Assembly (NCBI RefSeq): GCF_031432315.1
Contig: NZ_JAVKGO010000002.1
Location: 124,001-188,000 of the forward strand
Direction: 5' to 3'
Source of the DNA: Serpentinicella sp031432315
Lineage (GTDB): Bacteria > Bacillota > Clostridia > Peptostreptococcales > Natronincolaceae
Length of the DNA: 64,000 nt
Shown here: piece by piece, positions 44,441 to 54,386 of the stretch
How the letters are laid out: every line of letters begins with the position of its first letter
Position numbering within the stretch: the stretch's first letter is position 1
Translations under genes and position numbers: made by a program
The notes under the pieces: generated by a model
Databases searched by the model: none
What the model was told of the DNA's origin: nothing
Seen by the model: the letters and a program-made list of their open reading frames with translations, nothing else

Positions 44441-45553
44441 TTGAGTTTAAAAATATTACATACAGGAGATATACATATAGGATTAAAGTTTATGAAGTAT
44501 CCTAAACATATACGCAACCAGCTAATCGAAGCTAGGATTCAAGTCATAGAGAACATTGTCAAAAAAGCAAATGAAAACCAGTGTCACATACTTGCTGTTG
44601 CTGGTGATTTATTTGATAACATGCGGGTTTCTAATAAAGATATAAAAAAGGTAGCAAAAATGTTAAACGAATTTCAAGGAAATTGTGTACTCATTCTTCC
44701 AGGAAACCATGATTTTCAAGATGGGAACACACCACTATGGGATACTTTTAAACAAGAGACAGATGATCATGTACTCATACTGCAAGAGAATAATCCATAT
44801 GATCTAAAGGAATTTAACATAGATGCAGTAATATATCCTGCTTATTGTGATAGTAAGCATTCCGATGGAAATAGGTTAGGGTGGATTAAAGATTGTGAAG
44901 TATCTGACGATAAGTGGAAAATAGGTATGGCTCACGGTGCTTTAACGGGTGTTTCGCCAGATATGGATAATAGATATTTTAATATGTCCGAAAAAGAGCT
45001 ACTAGAAATCGATTTAGATTTATGGTTATTAGGGCACACCCATATTTCATATCCTATTGATGAAAATCCAATAGATTGGAAGATTTTTAACGCAGGGACC
45101 CCAGAACCAGATGGATTAGACTGTAAACATAAAGGGAACGTCTGGTTAATTGAGCTGGATGAAAATAAAAATACACAGGCTAAAAGACTACAAAGTGGTC
45201 AATATCTTTTTCAAGATTTACAATACAGTATAAGCGATGAAGAAAGTTTAGAAGCGATAAAAAAAGAACTTTTGGAAGATAAACCCGAAAATAAATTGGT
45301 TAGACTGACACTCAATGGTCGTGTTGATAAGGAAGTTTTTTATAAAAAGCGAACAATAGTAGATCAACTTGCCAATGCGTTACTTTATTTCGACTTAGAT
45401 GATAGTGATGTAAAAATAAACATTTCAAGAGAAATGATTCAAGAAGAGTTTTCTCCAAACTCCTTTCCAAATAAATTATTAACTAGCTTAGAAAAAGATG
45501 AAGAAGCTTTAAACTTAGCTTATGAACTGATTAAGGAGGTGCAAGGGGAATGA
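44441..45553 (+). CDS. SbcD-like DNA repair exonuclease (metallophosphoesterase)
   Basis: 370 aa. Calcineurin-like metal motifs: HTGDIHIG, AGDLFDN, PGNHDF and GHTH. C-terminal capping region about 270-370. TTG start, 9 bp after AGGGGGAC. It overlaps the AAA partner by 4 bp (ATGA), so it is one operon and complex. Closer in layout to YhaO than to classic SbcD (inference from its short C-terminus). Confidence 0.88.
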   Translation: MSLKILHTGDIHIGLKFMKYPKHIRNQLIEARIQVIENIVKKANENQCHILAVAGDLFDNMRVSNKDIKKVAKMLNEFQGNCVLILPGNHDFQDGNTPLWDTFKQETDDHVLILQENNPYDLKEFNIDAVIYPAYCDSKHSDGNRLGWIKDCEVSDDKWKIGMAHGALTGVSPDMDNRYFNMSEKELLEIDLDLWLLGHTHISYPIDENPIDWKIFNAGTPEPDGLDCKHKGNVWLIELDENKNTQAKRLQSGQYLFQDLQYSISDEESLEAIKKELLEDKPENKLVRLTLNGRVDKEVFYKKRTIVDQLANALLYFDLDDSDVKINISREMIQEEFSPNSFPNKLLTSLEKDEEALNLAYELIKEVQGE

Positions 45554-47973
45554 TGATAAAAAGCTTTGAATCAGAACGGTTTGCCGGTCTAAAAGATAAA
45601 AAGGTTTCCTTTGATGAAGGAATAAATATTGTTTTTGGGCCAAATGAAGCGGGTAAAAGTACTTTAGTTGAAGCAATATATGCAACCCTTGTAAAACAAG
45701 TTAAGTTAAAAAGTAATAATAAACAAGATAAAACTTTTAAGAAACGATTTATGCCCTATCCCCATGGAGACTTTATTAATGGAAAAATATATATAGATAT
45801 AGAAGATAAAAGATATGGAATAGAGAAATATTGGGGTTCAAAAACATCCCTTCAATTAGAACTACCAGATGGACAAATAATATGTGATGATGCGAAGGCA
45901 CTAGCATCTATAAGTGAGATTACTCGTTTTGCAGAAGGAACATTTGATAATATTTTGTTTGCGAAACAACAGCATATCAAAGAGGCGATTAAAACAATTT
46001 TAGAAGATAGTGATACAACAGAAACATTAAGTTCTATTTTGAGAAAAGTTGTTATGGAGCTAGATGGTGTGCCAATTGAAAAACTAAAGAAGAAAATAGA
46101 AGATACATGTCAAGAATATCTTAAAAGATGGGATATAGAAAATCAAAGCCCTGAAAATAATAGAGGCATACACAATCCATATAAAACAGATGTCGGAGAA
46201 ATATTAAAAGCCTACTATGAAAAAGAGGAGATTAGACAAGATATAAAAAAAGTAGAAAGCTTAGAAGAAGAACGTAGTGACATTGCTAAAAAGCTGACAG
46301 CTGAAGAGCTAGAAATAGAGAAACTAGAAAAAAGAATTGAAGACATGAGTAAAATTGAGGGCGAAGTACTAAAACGAGGTATGATAGAGCCTAAAAAGCA
46401 AGTTTTAGAAAATAAATTACAAACCTTAAAAGAAATAAGTACCGAATGGCCTAAAGAAGAGATCAGAATAGAACAGTATAATAGTGACATAGAACAAATT
46501 CAAAATGAGATAACTACTTTAGAAGAAGAACAGAAAATTGCAAAAGCCTTTGAACAAAAACTTGCATTAGAGATGCTAATTAAAAAAATAGAAGAAAAAC
46601 AGGAAAGAAAAAATGAACTACAGCAAAAACTTGATGAACTTCCTTTAGTTAAGCAAGAAGATATTACAGAACTAGAGGAAAACAAAGCAGAATTAGACCG
46701 TATAAAAACAACAATGGAAGCAGGAAAAATAATAGGAAGCGTAATAAATGTAAAGGATCAGGACCATGATCTATGGGTAACAACCGATTTAGGCGAACGG
46801 GAAAGGCTAATAAAAAATTCAACTTTCAAAGCCAATGGCTATGTTAGAGTAGAATTAGGTGAATTACTTGAGCTTGAGCTAAAAACAGGAGAGCAAGATT
46901 TTACAACCTTAAGAGAAAAATACGTTGATTTACAAAAACTAAACAACAATAAATTATCTAAATTACAAGTAGACAGCTTATTAGATGCTAAATTAAATTT
47001 TAAAAGTATATCTAATTTACAGCAAGAAATGAAATTGTTAGACTCACAAATTAAAGAATTGCTCGGTGATGAAACAATTGAAGGCTTGAAGGAACAAAGA
47101 CAGTCATATGAATCACTAAAAGCCCCTCGTGAAATGAATGTAATAGAGGAAGAGAAAAAGAACTTACATGATAAAGAAATTGATTTAAAAATTAAAAAAC
47201 AATCAACAGATGCAAAGCTAAAAAAATGGATTAGTGATTATGAAGAAACAGATAAGCTACTGGATGAAATGATTGATGTAAAAGTTGCGCTTAAAAGTAT
47301 TGTAAATCAGTTAGACAAGCTTGCGAAGCTACCAGAAGAATTTGAATCAGCTGAAGCTTTTAATAAAGTATTAACAGAACTAAGGCAAGCATTAAAAGAA
47401 AAGAGTATGTTATGCAATGATTTAAAAGAATCCCTAATTGAAATAGGTAAAGATATGCCTGAATATTCTTCTGAAGAGCTAATTTCAATATTCAAGGAGA
47501 AAGAGAGTAGGTTTAAAAAAGCATTAAAGAAAGGGAAAAGTTTGCTGAAAATAAGAGAAGCTTTTTATAAAAATCTTGAAGAAGTCGATAGTGAATCATT
47601 TGTGCCATTAACAAAGCTTTTTAGTGAATATTTGTCTGAGCTAACTTTAGGGCAATATAAAAGTGGTAAAATAGATGATCAGTTTAATATTGAAATAATA
47701 AATAAAAACGATAGTGACATGCCTATACATTTATTATCAATGGGTACCCACGATAGTGTAGCCCTAGCTTTAAGATTATCTGTAGTAGCCTTTTTATATA
47801 GAGATCAGTCAGGGGTTTTAGTCTTAGATGATTGTTTAATTGATATGGATGAAGAACGAAGAAACGCAGCGGTTCAACTTATAAAACGATTTTCTACTAA
47901 ACACCAGGTTATATTTACAACCTGTAGCAAAGAAACAGCGGAGTTATTAGATGGACACATTATAAATATGTAA
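45550..47973 (+). CDS. SbcC/YhaN-like AAA ATPase without zinc hook
   Basis: 807 aa. Walker A GPNEAGKST near residue 32-40; long coiled coil (about 200-400 and 455-690) and C-terminal Walker B VLVLDDCLIDMDE. The middle lacks the CxxC zinc hook of Rad50/SbcC. Instead a short beta-rich insert (about 392-455, IIGSVINVKDQDHDLWVTT...) interrupts the coil. The layout suits the YhaN type of nuclease-linked ATPase. ATG after AAGGAGG, coupled to the exonuclease gene. Probable role in DNA end or stalled-fork processing. Confidence 0.85.
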   Translation: MMIKSFESERFAGLKDKKVSFDEGINIVFGPNEAGKSTLVEAIYATLVKQVKLKSNNKQDKTFKKRFMPYPHGDFINGKIYIDIEDKRYGIEKYWGSKTSLQLELPDGQIICDDAKALASISEITRFAEGTFDNILFAKQQHIKEAIKTILEDSDTTETLSSILRKVVMELDGVPIEKLKKKIEDTCQEYLKRWDIENQSPENNRGIHNPYKTDVGEILKAYYEKEEIRQDIKKVESLEEERSDIAKKLTAEELEIEKLEKRIEDMSKIEGEVLKRGMIEPKKQVLENKLQTLKEISTEWPKEEIRIEQYNSDIEQIQNEITTLEEEQKIAKAFEQKLALEMLIKKIEEKQERKNELQQKLDELPLVKQEDITELEENKAELDRIKTTMEAGKIIGSVINVKDQDHDLWVTTDLGERERLIKNSTFKANGYVRVELGELLELELKTGEQDFTTLREKYVDLQKLNNNKLSKLQVDSLLDAKLNFKSISNLQQEMKLLDSQIKELLGDETIEGLKEQRQSYESLKAPREMNVIEEEKKNLHDKEIDLKIKKQSTDAKLKKWISDYEETDKLLDEMIDVKVALKSIVNQLDKLAKLPEEFESAEAFNKVLTELRQALKEKSMLCNDLKESLIEIGKDMPEYSSEELISIFKEKESRFKKALKKGKSLLKIREAFYKNLEEVDSESFVPLTKLFSEYLSELTLGQYKSGKIDDQFNIEIINKNDSDMPIHLLSMGTHDSVALALRLSVVAFLYRDQSGVLVLDDCLIDMDEERRNAAVQLIKRFSTKHQVIFTTCSKETAELLDGHIINM

Positions 47974-47981
47974 CAATATAT

Positions 47982-48009
47982 TTAAGCAGGTTCTATAGAA
48001 CCTGCTTAA
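47982..48009. terminator. Bidirectional terminator between sbcC-like and trpB
   Basis: 13-bp arms TTAAGCAGGTTCT / AGAACCTGCTTAA, no long T tract; serves both convergent genes. Confidence 0.6.
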
Positions 48010-48017
48010 TATATTAT

Positions 48018-49193
48018 TTAACTAATCATTTCTTTTACTTGCTGCACATCCTTATCCCCACGGCCTGAAAGGTTAACAATAATAATCTTATCTTTGGTTA
48101 ATTCTTTAGCTACTTTAATGGCATGAGCAATTGCATGAGAACTTTCTATAGCTGGAATAATTCCCTCGCATTTAGAAAGGGTAAAGAAGGCATCTAAAGC
48201 TTCTTTATCCGTTATGGAAACATATTCTCCTCTACCGGATTGATGATAATAACTGTGTTCAGGGCCAACACCCGGGTAATCTAAACCAGCAGCAATAGAA
48301 TGCACAGGAAGCGGTTCTCCATCTTCATCTTGTAGTGTATAACACTTAAATCCATGTAAAACACCAACACTACCTAATGAAATAGAAGCTGCATGCTCAG
48401 TAGTGTCTAATCCTTTTCCAGCTGGTTCAACACCAATTATTTTCACCTCTTGGTCATCTACAAAAGGGTGAAATAAACCAATTGCATTACTACCACCGCC
48501 AACAGCTGCAATTAAATAGTCAGGAAGTCGATTTTCAACTTCAAGAATTTGTCTGCGGGCTTCTGAACCTATAACACTTTGAAACTCACGGACCATTATA
48601 GGATAAGGATGAGGGCCAACAGCAGACCCTAGTAGATAAAAGGTATCGTCAGCATTTTCTACGAAGTCAATCAGTGCTGCATCTACAGCATCTTTTAAAG
48701 TTTTGGTTCCGAAAGTAACAGGTACAACCTTAGCACCTAAAAGTTCCATACGAAAAACGTTTAACTCCTGTCTTTTAGTATCAACTTCACCCATGTAAAT
48801 TGTACAGTCCATACCGAAAAGTGCACAAACAGTAGCAGTAGCAACACCATGTTGACCAGCGCCTGTCTCTGCAATAATACGTTTTTTACCCATTCTTTTT
48901 GCAAGTAAAACCTGACCAACGGTATTATTTATTTTATGAGCACCAGTATGATTTAAATCTTCTCGCTTTAAGTAGATTTTTGCACCACCAACTTTTTCTG
49001 TTAATCGCTCAGCAAAATACAAAGGATTTTCTCTACCAATAAACTGTTTTTGATAATACGCAAGCTCTTCTAAAAAATCAGGATCTTCAATGTACTTGAA
49101 AAAGTTACTCTCTACCTCCTTTAACACAGTCTCTAAAGCCTCAGGAACATAACAACCACCGAACTCACCAAAATACCCATTTTTATTTTTCAT
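48018..49193 (-). CDS. trpB: Tryptophan synthase beta chain
   Basis: 391 aa, the PLP enzyme joining indole and serine to tryptophan. PLP lysine in HTGAHKINN, catalytic block GAGQHG and phosphate loop GGGSNA. Full-length TrpB1 type. It stands alone: no trpA or other trp gene within the window, so it may use salvaged indole or partner with genes elsewhere. ATG after AAGGAGGCG. A Trp-specific T-box precedes it. Confidence 0.96.
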   Translation of the reverse strand: MKNKNGYFGEFGGCYVPEALETVLKEVESNFFKYIEDPDFLEELAYYQKQFIGRENPLYFAERLTEKVGGAKIYLKREDLNHTGAHKINNTVGQVLLAKRMGKKRIIAETGAGQHGVATATVCALFGMDCTIYMGEVDTKRQELNVFRMELLGAKVVPVTFGTKTLKDAVDAALIDFVENADDTFYLLGSAVGPHPYPIMVREFQSVIGSEARRQILEVENRLPDYLIAAVGGGSNAIGLFHPFVDDQEVKIIGVEPAGKGLDTTEHAASISLGSVGVLHGFKCYTLQDEDGEPLPVHSIAAGLDYPGVGPEHSYYHQSGRGEYVSITDKEALDAFFTLSKCEGIIPAIESSHAIAHAIKVAKELTKDKIIIVNLSGRGDKDVQQVKEMIS

Positions 49194-49243
49194 AATAAAC
49201 GCCTCCTTGATTTATATAAATTTTAAATATAACAAAAATAAAA

Positions 49244-49500
49244 AAACGCCCTTTACGTATGCAAATACATACATAAAGGACGGTTATAGACCGCGGTGCC
49301 ACCTTGTTTTGGTAATAAAATACCCACTCAATCCGATACGGGATAAAAATCCGATATCCTATCTCTATAACGGGAGAACCCGTGTTGCCTACTAAATATT
49401 TCGGCTTCAACTCATAAGTCCATTCAATACATTCTTTAATATCAGGATTCCACCATCCCCGACTCTCTATAATTACATCCTGTATCTACTCATCTTAATC
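49244..49500 (-). ncRNA. Trp T-box leader of trpB
   Basis: Minus-strand leader with the T-box AAGGTGGCACCGCGG (49290-49304), an AG-bulge region AGAGAG and GGTGGAA in stem I, and a specifier loop GAATGGAC with UGG (Trp; 49420-49422). The terminator is CGTCC..GGGCG followed by T7 (49245-49282), with an antiterminator alternative including the T-box. Uncharged tRNA-Trp would allow read-through into trpB. Confidence 0.93.
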
Positions 49501-49529
49501 ATCGTTTTAATAATTATAATGTTTTTAAC

Positions 49530-49558
49530 ATTGTAAGACTAAACTTTTAATATGTCAA
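49530..49558 (-). promoter_or_regulatory. trpB sigma-A promoter
   Basis: TTGACA (49553-49558), 17 bp, TACAAT (49530-49535) on the minus strand; start near 49523, just ahead of the T-box leader. Confidence 0.85.
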
Positions 49559-49738
49559 CACATTTTTTTGAAAAAAATTTAAAACTAGGGTTTTAACACT
49601 CTAATTATCAGAATAATTTTAATATTAAATATTTTAATAAAACACTAGACAAATTAGAAAAAATATAAGACAATATAACAGTAATGATTTAGCGTACTAA
49701 AGTAACAGAGCAAAATTAAAATTGAAGGGGGATTCTCT

Positions 49739-51052
49739 ATGTTTACAAATCCAGTAGTACTATCTATACTAATTTTAACAGTACTATGTCTTTTAAAAGT
49801 AAATGTTATCATTTCATTAATTATAGCTGCACTTGCAGGTGGATTAATTGCAGATATGCCAGTTAGCGAAATTATGGAAACCTTAATTGATGGAATGGGT
49901 GGAAATGCAGAAACAGCCCTAAGTTATATTTTATTAGGTGCTTTTGCTGTTGCCTTTACCCAAACTGGAGCTGCAGATTTATTAACAAAAAAATTAGCTA
50001 ATGGTTTGAGTGGAAAAGGAAAAGTTTTAGTTTTTATTATTGCAGCAATTAGTTGTTTATCTCAGAACTTAATTCTTGTGCATATCGCTTTTATCCCTAT
50101 ACTTATTCCGCCACTATTAGGTGTGATGAACAAATTAAATATTGATAGAAGAGCAGTAGCAACAGCCTTAACTTTTGGGTTAAAAGCACCTTATGTTGCA
50201 ATACCATTAGGATACGGATTGATATTTCACAATATCATTAGAGACCAAATGGGCCTAAACGGAATGACAGTTACCAATAGAATGATCTGGCAGGTTATGT
50301 GGATTCCTGGTTTAGCAATGCTTGTAGGTTTGTTTATATCGATTTTATTTACTTATAGAAAAGGACGCACATATGAGTCCCAGGAACTTGTTACTGAGGA
50401 AGTTGCAGCGACAACAGAGTCAGGAAATTCTGATAGATTAAATAAAGCACACGTTTTTGCTTTGATAGGTGCGGTGGCAGCATTGGTTATACAAATTCAA
50501 CTTAAATCTTTACCCTTAGCTGCTTTAGCCGGTATATTAATTATGATTTTATCCGGTGCGATGAAATTTAAAGATTTAGATAAGTTTATTAATGGTGGAA
50601 TTGGCATGATGGGCTTCATTGCCTTTGTTATGCTTGTTGCTTCAGGTTTTGGGTCGGTAATGACGGCTACTGGTGGAGTAGAAACATTAGTAGAATCAAC
50701 GACTAATATAATAACATCTAAATTTATGGGTGCAACTGTAATGATTCTATTAGGTTTATTAATTACTATGGGTATAGGTTCATCCTTTAGTACGGTTTCT
50801 ATAATAGCTGCAATATATATACCATTAGCAACAGCTATGGACTTTAGTGTCCCGGCAACGATCCTACTAATAGGAACAGCCGCAGCCTTAGGAGATGCAG
50901 GGTCACCTGTATCAGACAGTACGTTAGGGCCGACAGCTGGATTAAATGCTGATGGGCAACATGATCACATTTGGGATACCTGTGTACCAACGTTTTTACA
51001 CTTTAATATTCCACTTATCATATTTGGAATCATAGGAGCACTATTATTATAA
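49739..51052 (+). CDS. NhaC-like Na+/H+ antiporter/amino-acid transporter
   Basis: 437 aa with about 11 membrane helices. Conserved family block GDAGSPVSDSTLGPTAGL near 380 and FTQTGAADLL near 75. It resembles YuiF-type members of the NhaC superfamily, some of which move amino acids. Divergent from the trpB/T-box promoter, so a tryptophan- or amino-acid-related role is tempting but unproven. ATG after AAGGGGGATTC. Confidence 0.82.
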   Translation: MFTNPVVLSILILTVLCLLKVNVIISLIIAALAGGLIADMPVSEIMETLIDGMGGNAETALSYILLGAFAVAFTQTGAADLLTKKLANGLSGKGKVLVFIIAAISCLSQNLILVHIAFIPILIPPLLGVMNKLNIDRRAVATALTFGLKAPYVAIPLGYGLIFHNIIRDQMGLNGMTVTNRMIWQVMWIPGLAMLVGLFISILFTYRKGRTYESQELVTEEVAATTESGNSDRLNKAHVFALIGAVAALVIQIQLKSLPLAALAGILIMILSGAMKFKDLDKFINGGIGMMGFIAFVMLVASGFGSVMTATGGVETLVESTTNIITSKFMGATVMILLGLLITMGIGSSFSTVSIIAAIYIPLATAMDFSVPATILLIGTAAALGDAGSPVSDSTLGPTAGLNADGQHDHIWDTCVPTFLHFNIPLIIFGIIGALLL

Positions 51053-51070
51053 AATTAATAAAAAGTATTA

Positions 51071-51105
51071 AAATAACCAATCTTATTAATAAGATTGGTT
51101 ATTTT
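51071..51105 (+). terminator. Terminator after the antiporter gene
   Basis: 15-bp stem AAATAACCAATCTTA / TAAGATTGGTTATTT, short loop. Confidence 0.85.
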
Positions 51106-51239
51106 ACGGGTTATTCAAAATAAAACTTTAATAAAATAGTTAAATTAGCTACACTAAAGATAACTTTCATTGACAGTAATTTTAAAAACATATAAAATCT
51201 ATTGTGTTAAAAAACATTTTTTGCGGAAAGAGGATTAGT

Positions 51240-52847
51240 ATGAGTCAAAATCTATTAGAGGAAGAAGTAAAGAAGAGAAGAACCTTTGCGATTATTTCCC
51301 ATCCCGATGCAGGTAAAACGACTTTAACTGAAAAGTTTTTACTATACGGAGGGGCTATTCGATTAGCTGGTTCAGTAAAATCAAGAAAAACACAAAAACA
51401 TGCTGTTTCTGATTGGATGGAAATAGAAAAGCAAAGAGGTATTTCTGTTACATCTAGTGTAATGCAATTTAATTATGCAAATCACTGTGTAAACATACTA
51501 GACACACCAGGACATCAAGACTTTAGTGAGGATACCTATAGAACATTAGTTGCAGCAGATAGTGCTGTCATGGTTATAGACTGTGCTAAAGGGGTAGAGG
51601 CACAAACAAAGAAATTATTCCATGTTTGTAAAATGAGAGGAATACCTATTTTTACATTTATTAATAAGCTAGATAGAGCAGGTAAAGATCCCTTTGAATT
51701 AATGGAAGAAATAGAACAAGTATTAGGTATTCGTTCCTATCCAATGAATTGGCCTATAGGAACTGATGGAAATTTTAAAGGCGTATATAATCGTGTGAAG
51801 GGACAAATAGAGCTTTTTGATGGGGGAAATCACGGACAGTCAGAAGCAACAACTGTTACTGGAGACATTGCTGACCCTAAATTCAAAGAATTACTTGGGG
51901 AGGACCTACACAGCCAATTACTAGAAGAGATAGAACTATTAGATATAGCTGGAGATGACTATGATTTAGATAAAATTTTAACTGGGGAATTAACACCAGT
52001 ATTTTTTGGAAGTGCAATGACTAATTTTGGGGTAGAACCATTCCTACAGTCCTTTTTAGATATAACATCACCGCCCCAAGCTCGTCAAAGTAACATCGGA
52101 CCAGTAGATCCAGGAAGTGACAACTTTACGGGGTTTATTTTCAAAATACAAGCGAATATGAATCCAGCTCATAGAGATCGTATCGCTTTTATTCGAATTT
52201 GTTCAGGTAAGTTTGAAAAAGGCATGGCTGTAAATCATGTGCGAAATAAAAAGAAAATAAAGCTCTCCCAACCACAGCAGTTTCTTGCACAAGATCGTGC
52301 TGTAGTTGAAAATGCCTATCCCGGAGATATTATAGGAGTCCATGACCCAGGTATATTTCGAATAGGGGATACATTATGTGAAGATAACGCTAAGATTAAC
52401 TACGAAGGTATTCCTGTTTTTGCACCAGAACATTTTGCTAAAGTTTATGCAAAAGATTCTATGAAACGAAAACAATTTTTAAAGGGTATTGATCAACTTT
52501 CAGAAGAAGGCGCGATACAAGTATTTAAAAGACCTGAAGTGGGAGTAGAAGAGTTAATTATTGGTGTTGTTGGGGTGCTTCAATTCGAAGTGCTTGAATA
52601 TCGTCTTTTGAATGAATATAATGTGAAAATTCATATGGAACATATGCCATATAAATACATTAGATGGGTTGAAATGAGTGAAAAGTTTGAACCAGATAAG
52701 TTTAGCATTACAATGGACACCTTAATTGCTGAAGACAGAAATAATAATCCTGTTTTATTATTCCAAAATGAGTGGTCTATTCAAAAAGTAGAAGAAAGAA
52801 ATAAAAATGCAGTATTAAAAGATATCGATACAAGAAACAGTAATTAA
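51240..52847 (+). CDS. prfC: Peptide chain release factor 3
   Basis: 535 aa GTPase that removes RF1/RF2 from the ribosome. G motifs HPDAGKTT, DTPGHQDF and NKLDR, then the EF-G-like domains II and III. ATG 51240 gives the family's usual N-terminus (MSQNLLEEEVKKRRTFAIIS); GGAAAGAGGA precedes it. Longer starts have no site. Its terminator is shared with the convergent gene. Confidence 0.96.
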   Translation: MSQNLLEEEVKKRRTFAIISHPDAGKTTLTEKFLLYGGAIRLAGSVKSRKTQKHAVSDWMEIEKQRGISVTSSVMQFNYANHCVNILDTPGHQDFSEDTYRTLVAADSAVMVIDCAKGVEAQTKKLFHVCKMRGIPIFTFINKLDRAGKDPFELMEEIEQVLGIRSYPMNWPIGTDGNFKGVYNRVKGQIELFDGGNHGQSEATTVTGDIADPKFKELLGEDLHSQLLEEIELLDIAGDDYDLDKILTGELTPVFFGSAMTNFGVEPFLQSFLDITSPPQARQSNIGPVDPGSDNFTGFIFKIQANMNPAHRDRIAFIRICSGKFEKGMAVNHVRNKKKIKLSQPQQFLAQDRAVVENAYPGDIIGVHDPGIFRIGDTLCEDNAKINYEGIPVFAPEHFAKVYAKDSMKRKQFLKGIDQLSEEGAIQVFKRPEVGVEELIIGVVGVLQFEVLEYRLLNEYNVKIHMEHMPYKYIRWVEMSEKFEPDKFSITMDTLIAEDRNNNPVLLFQNEWSIQKVEERNKNAVLKDIDTRNSN

Positions 52848-52848
52848 A

Positions 52849-52881
52849 AAAGAACCTCTTAGTTAGCTAAGAGGTTCTTTC
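52849..52881. terminator. Bidirectional terminator, prfC / 187-aa gene
   Basis: 14-bp stem AAAGAACCTCTTAG / CTAAGAGGTTCTTT, 4-nt loop; overlaps the minus-strand gene's last codons. Confidence 0.85.
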
Positions 52882-53426
52882 GGTTTTTGGTCAATAAGAG
52901 CAGCGAATGAAAGTAAATCTTCTTTACTTCTTGTAATCGTAATTTGCTTGCCGTTATTTAACTTGATAATTCCAGAAAATTGTTTTAGCTTTAATTCCTT
53001 CACTTCAAAATCTGTAATTTTATCTTTTTTAAAAAAAGAAAAACCAATAGCAATATATCGATCACCAACTATAGCACTATTTCCTGATACATAACTATGA
53101 ACGAATAGTAAAATTACCGGTCCTCTTGCTAAAGTTGGTTCAAAGGAAACAATAGAATAGGTCAGCATAGCTACAGCAAAAAATAAAATACCGTTAAAAA
53201 TACCTGTAAGATTTCCACCGACTTCAACACCATTATCATTTTTTGTTAGCTTTATTCTATAATATTGATTTAAAATTAGTAAAATGGAATAAAAAATACC
53301 GATTCCCACCATGCCAATCCAAATAATGTGGGTATAACCCTCGCCTTTGTTAACAAGTTGAAAAATAGACAATGTAAATAATATTGCCCAGGCAACTAGT
53401 GTATTTTTTAATAGATTAAATTTCAT
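52863..53426 (-). CDS. Membrane protein with a C-terminal PH-like region, unknown
   Basis: 187 aa. Four hydrophobic segments in the first 115 residues, then a soluble beta-rich tail (about 125-187) reading like a DUF/PH-type domain (RYIAIGFSFFKKDKITDFEVKE). Not firmly recognised. ATG after AAAAGGGG. Located 32 bp downstream of the HD gene, so probably in its operon. Confidence 0.6.
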   Translation of the reverse strand: MKFNLLKNTLVAWAILFTLSIFQLVNKGEGYTHIIWIGMVGIGIFYSILLILNQYYRIKLTKNDNGVEVGGNLTGIFNGILFFAVAMLTYSIVSFEPTLARGPVILLFVHSYVSGNSAIVGDRYIAIGFSFFKKDKITDFEVKELKLKQFSGIIKLNNGKQITITRSKEDLLSFAALIDQKPKEPLS

Positions 53427-53458
53427 AATTCAGGCCCCTTTTCTTACGTAGAAATATA

Positions 53459-53938
53459 TTAATATAAGTTATCATATTTTATTAATACATCCATTTCTAA
53501 AGTTTTATATTTCTCAGGATTATGATGATACCTAACTAAGGATAACATTTTTTCATCTTCTATAAATTCATTTAATATTTCAAATCCAATTTCCGGATGA
53601 TGTGCTTTAAAGTAAAGTGCTTGTCTTAAAAAAGAAGGAAGGATTTTGCTGTTTATATTAAACTTCATACTAAGAACAACTAGGGCTTTATTTACCAAGG
53701 TTAGATTACTTTTCACCTTACCGATATCGTGTAATAAAGCTGCACGGGTTAAAGTATTGTTATTAAGTTCTTTAAAGCATCCATATGCAACATTTACAGA
53801 ATGTTTTTGTTCGCTACTTCTTAGACGATAAAATAATTCTTTTTCTTTGCTATTTAAAAATTTATCAATAAATATATGATCATTTTCTGTCATTTTTGCA
53901 GTAAGTCCTAAAAGGAATTGACGTATTCGGTAAAACAT
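53459..53938 (-). CDS. HD-domain phosphohydrolase-like protein
   Basis: 159 aa. HD domain with the metal-binding histidines in EQKHSVNVAYG, LLHDIGKV and YHHNPEKY. Members act on nucleotides or cyclic dinucleotides; the substrate is unknown. ATG 53938 is 6 bp after GGGAGG; a longer start would read that site as Gly-Gly. First gene of a two-gene operon with the 187-aa protein. Confidence 0.82.
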   Translation of the reverse strand: MFYRIRQFLLGLTAKMTENDHIFIDKFLNSKEKELFYRLRSSEQKHSVNVAYGCFKELNNNTLTRAALLHDIGKVKSNLTLVNKALVVLSMKFNINSKILPSFLRQALYFKAHHPEIGFEILNEFIEDEKMLSLVRYHHNPEKYKTLEMDVLIKYDNLY

Positions 53939-54063
53939 CTGATAACCTCCCATAACATTATAGCATATCAAAATTAGTTTAGACATATATATGTAGAAAA
54001 ATATGATTGTGCTTTCACTGATATCTTGTGAAAAAAGTATATATTATATAAGGGGGAGATCAT

Positions 54064-54246
54064 TTGTTAACATGGATTGCTTTAATTTTTGTTATTGTAG
54101 GGGCGATCAACTGGGGGCTAATAGGGTTATTTAATGTAAATATTGTTGATAAAATATTTGGTGTTCAAACGGTAGTGACAAGGTTTATATATACATTTGT
54201 AGGGATATCTGGTGTATATTTATTATTGCTACTGATTACGAGGTAA
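54064..54246 (+). CDS. DUF378 small membrane protein
   Basis: 60 aa with two helices; IFVIVGAINWGLIGLF is the family's hallmark. No function known. TTG start after AAGGGGGAG. A terminator follows. Confidence 0.85.
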   Translation: MLTWIALIFVIVGAINWGLIGLFNVNIVDKIFGVQTVVTRFIYTFVGISGVYLLLLLITR

Positions 54247-54292
54247 TAAAATAAGTCAATAAAATTATATATTGTATAATTAGACGATTCTT

Positions 54293-54320
54293 GAAGTAAC
54301 GAAAGTTGCTTCTTTTTTTT
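54293..54320 (+). terminator. Terminator after the DUF378 gene
   Basis: 8-bp stem GAAGTAAC / GTTGCTTC closed by the tetraloop GAAA, then T8. Confidence 0.85.
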
Positions 54321-54386
54321 TGAACCAAAATAATAGTAAATTCATATAATGACATAGAGCATTTAATTTGAAAGGAGAAATGAATC

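Noticed and set aside
45550..47973. Naming the ATPase sbcC
   Set aside because: It lacks the zinc-hook CxxC and is 200 residues shorter than E. coli SbcC, so only SbcC/YhaN-like is claimed.
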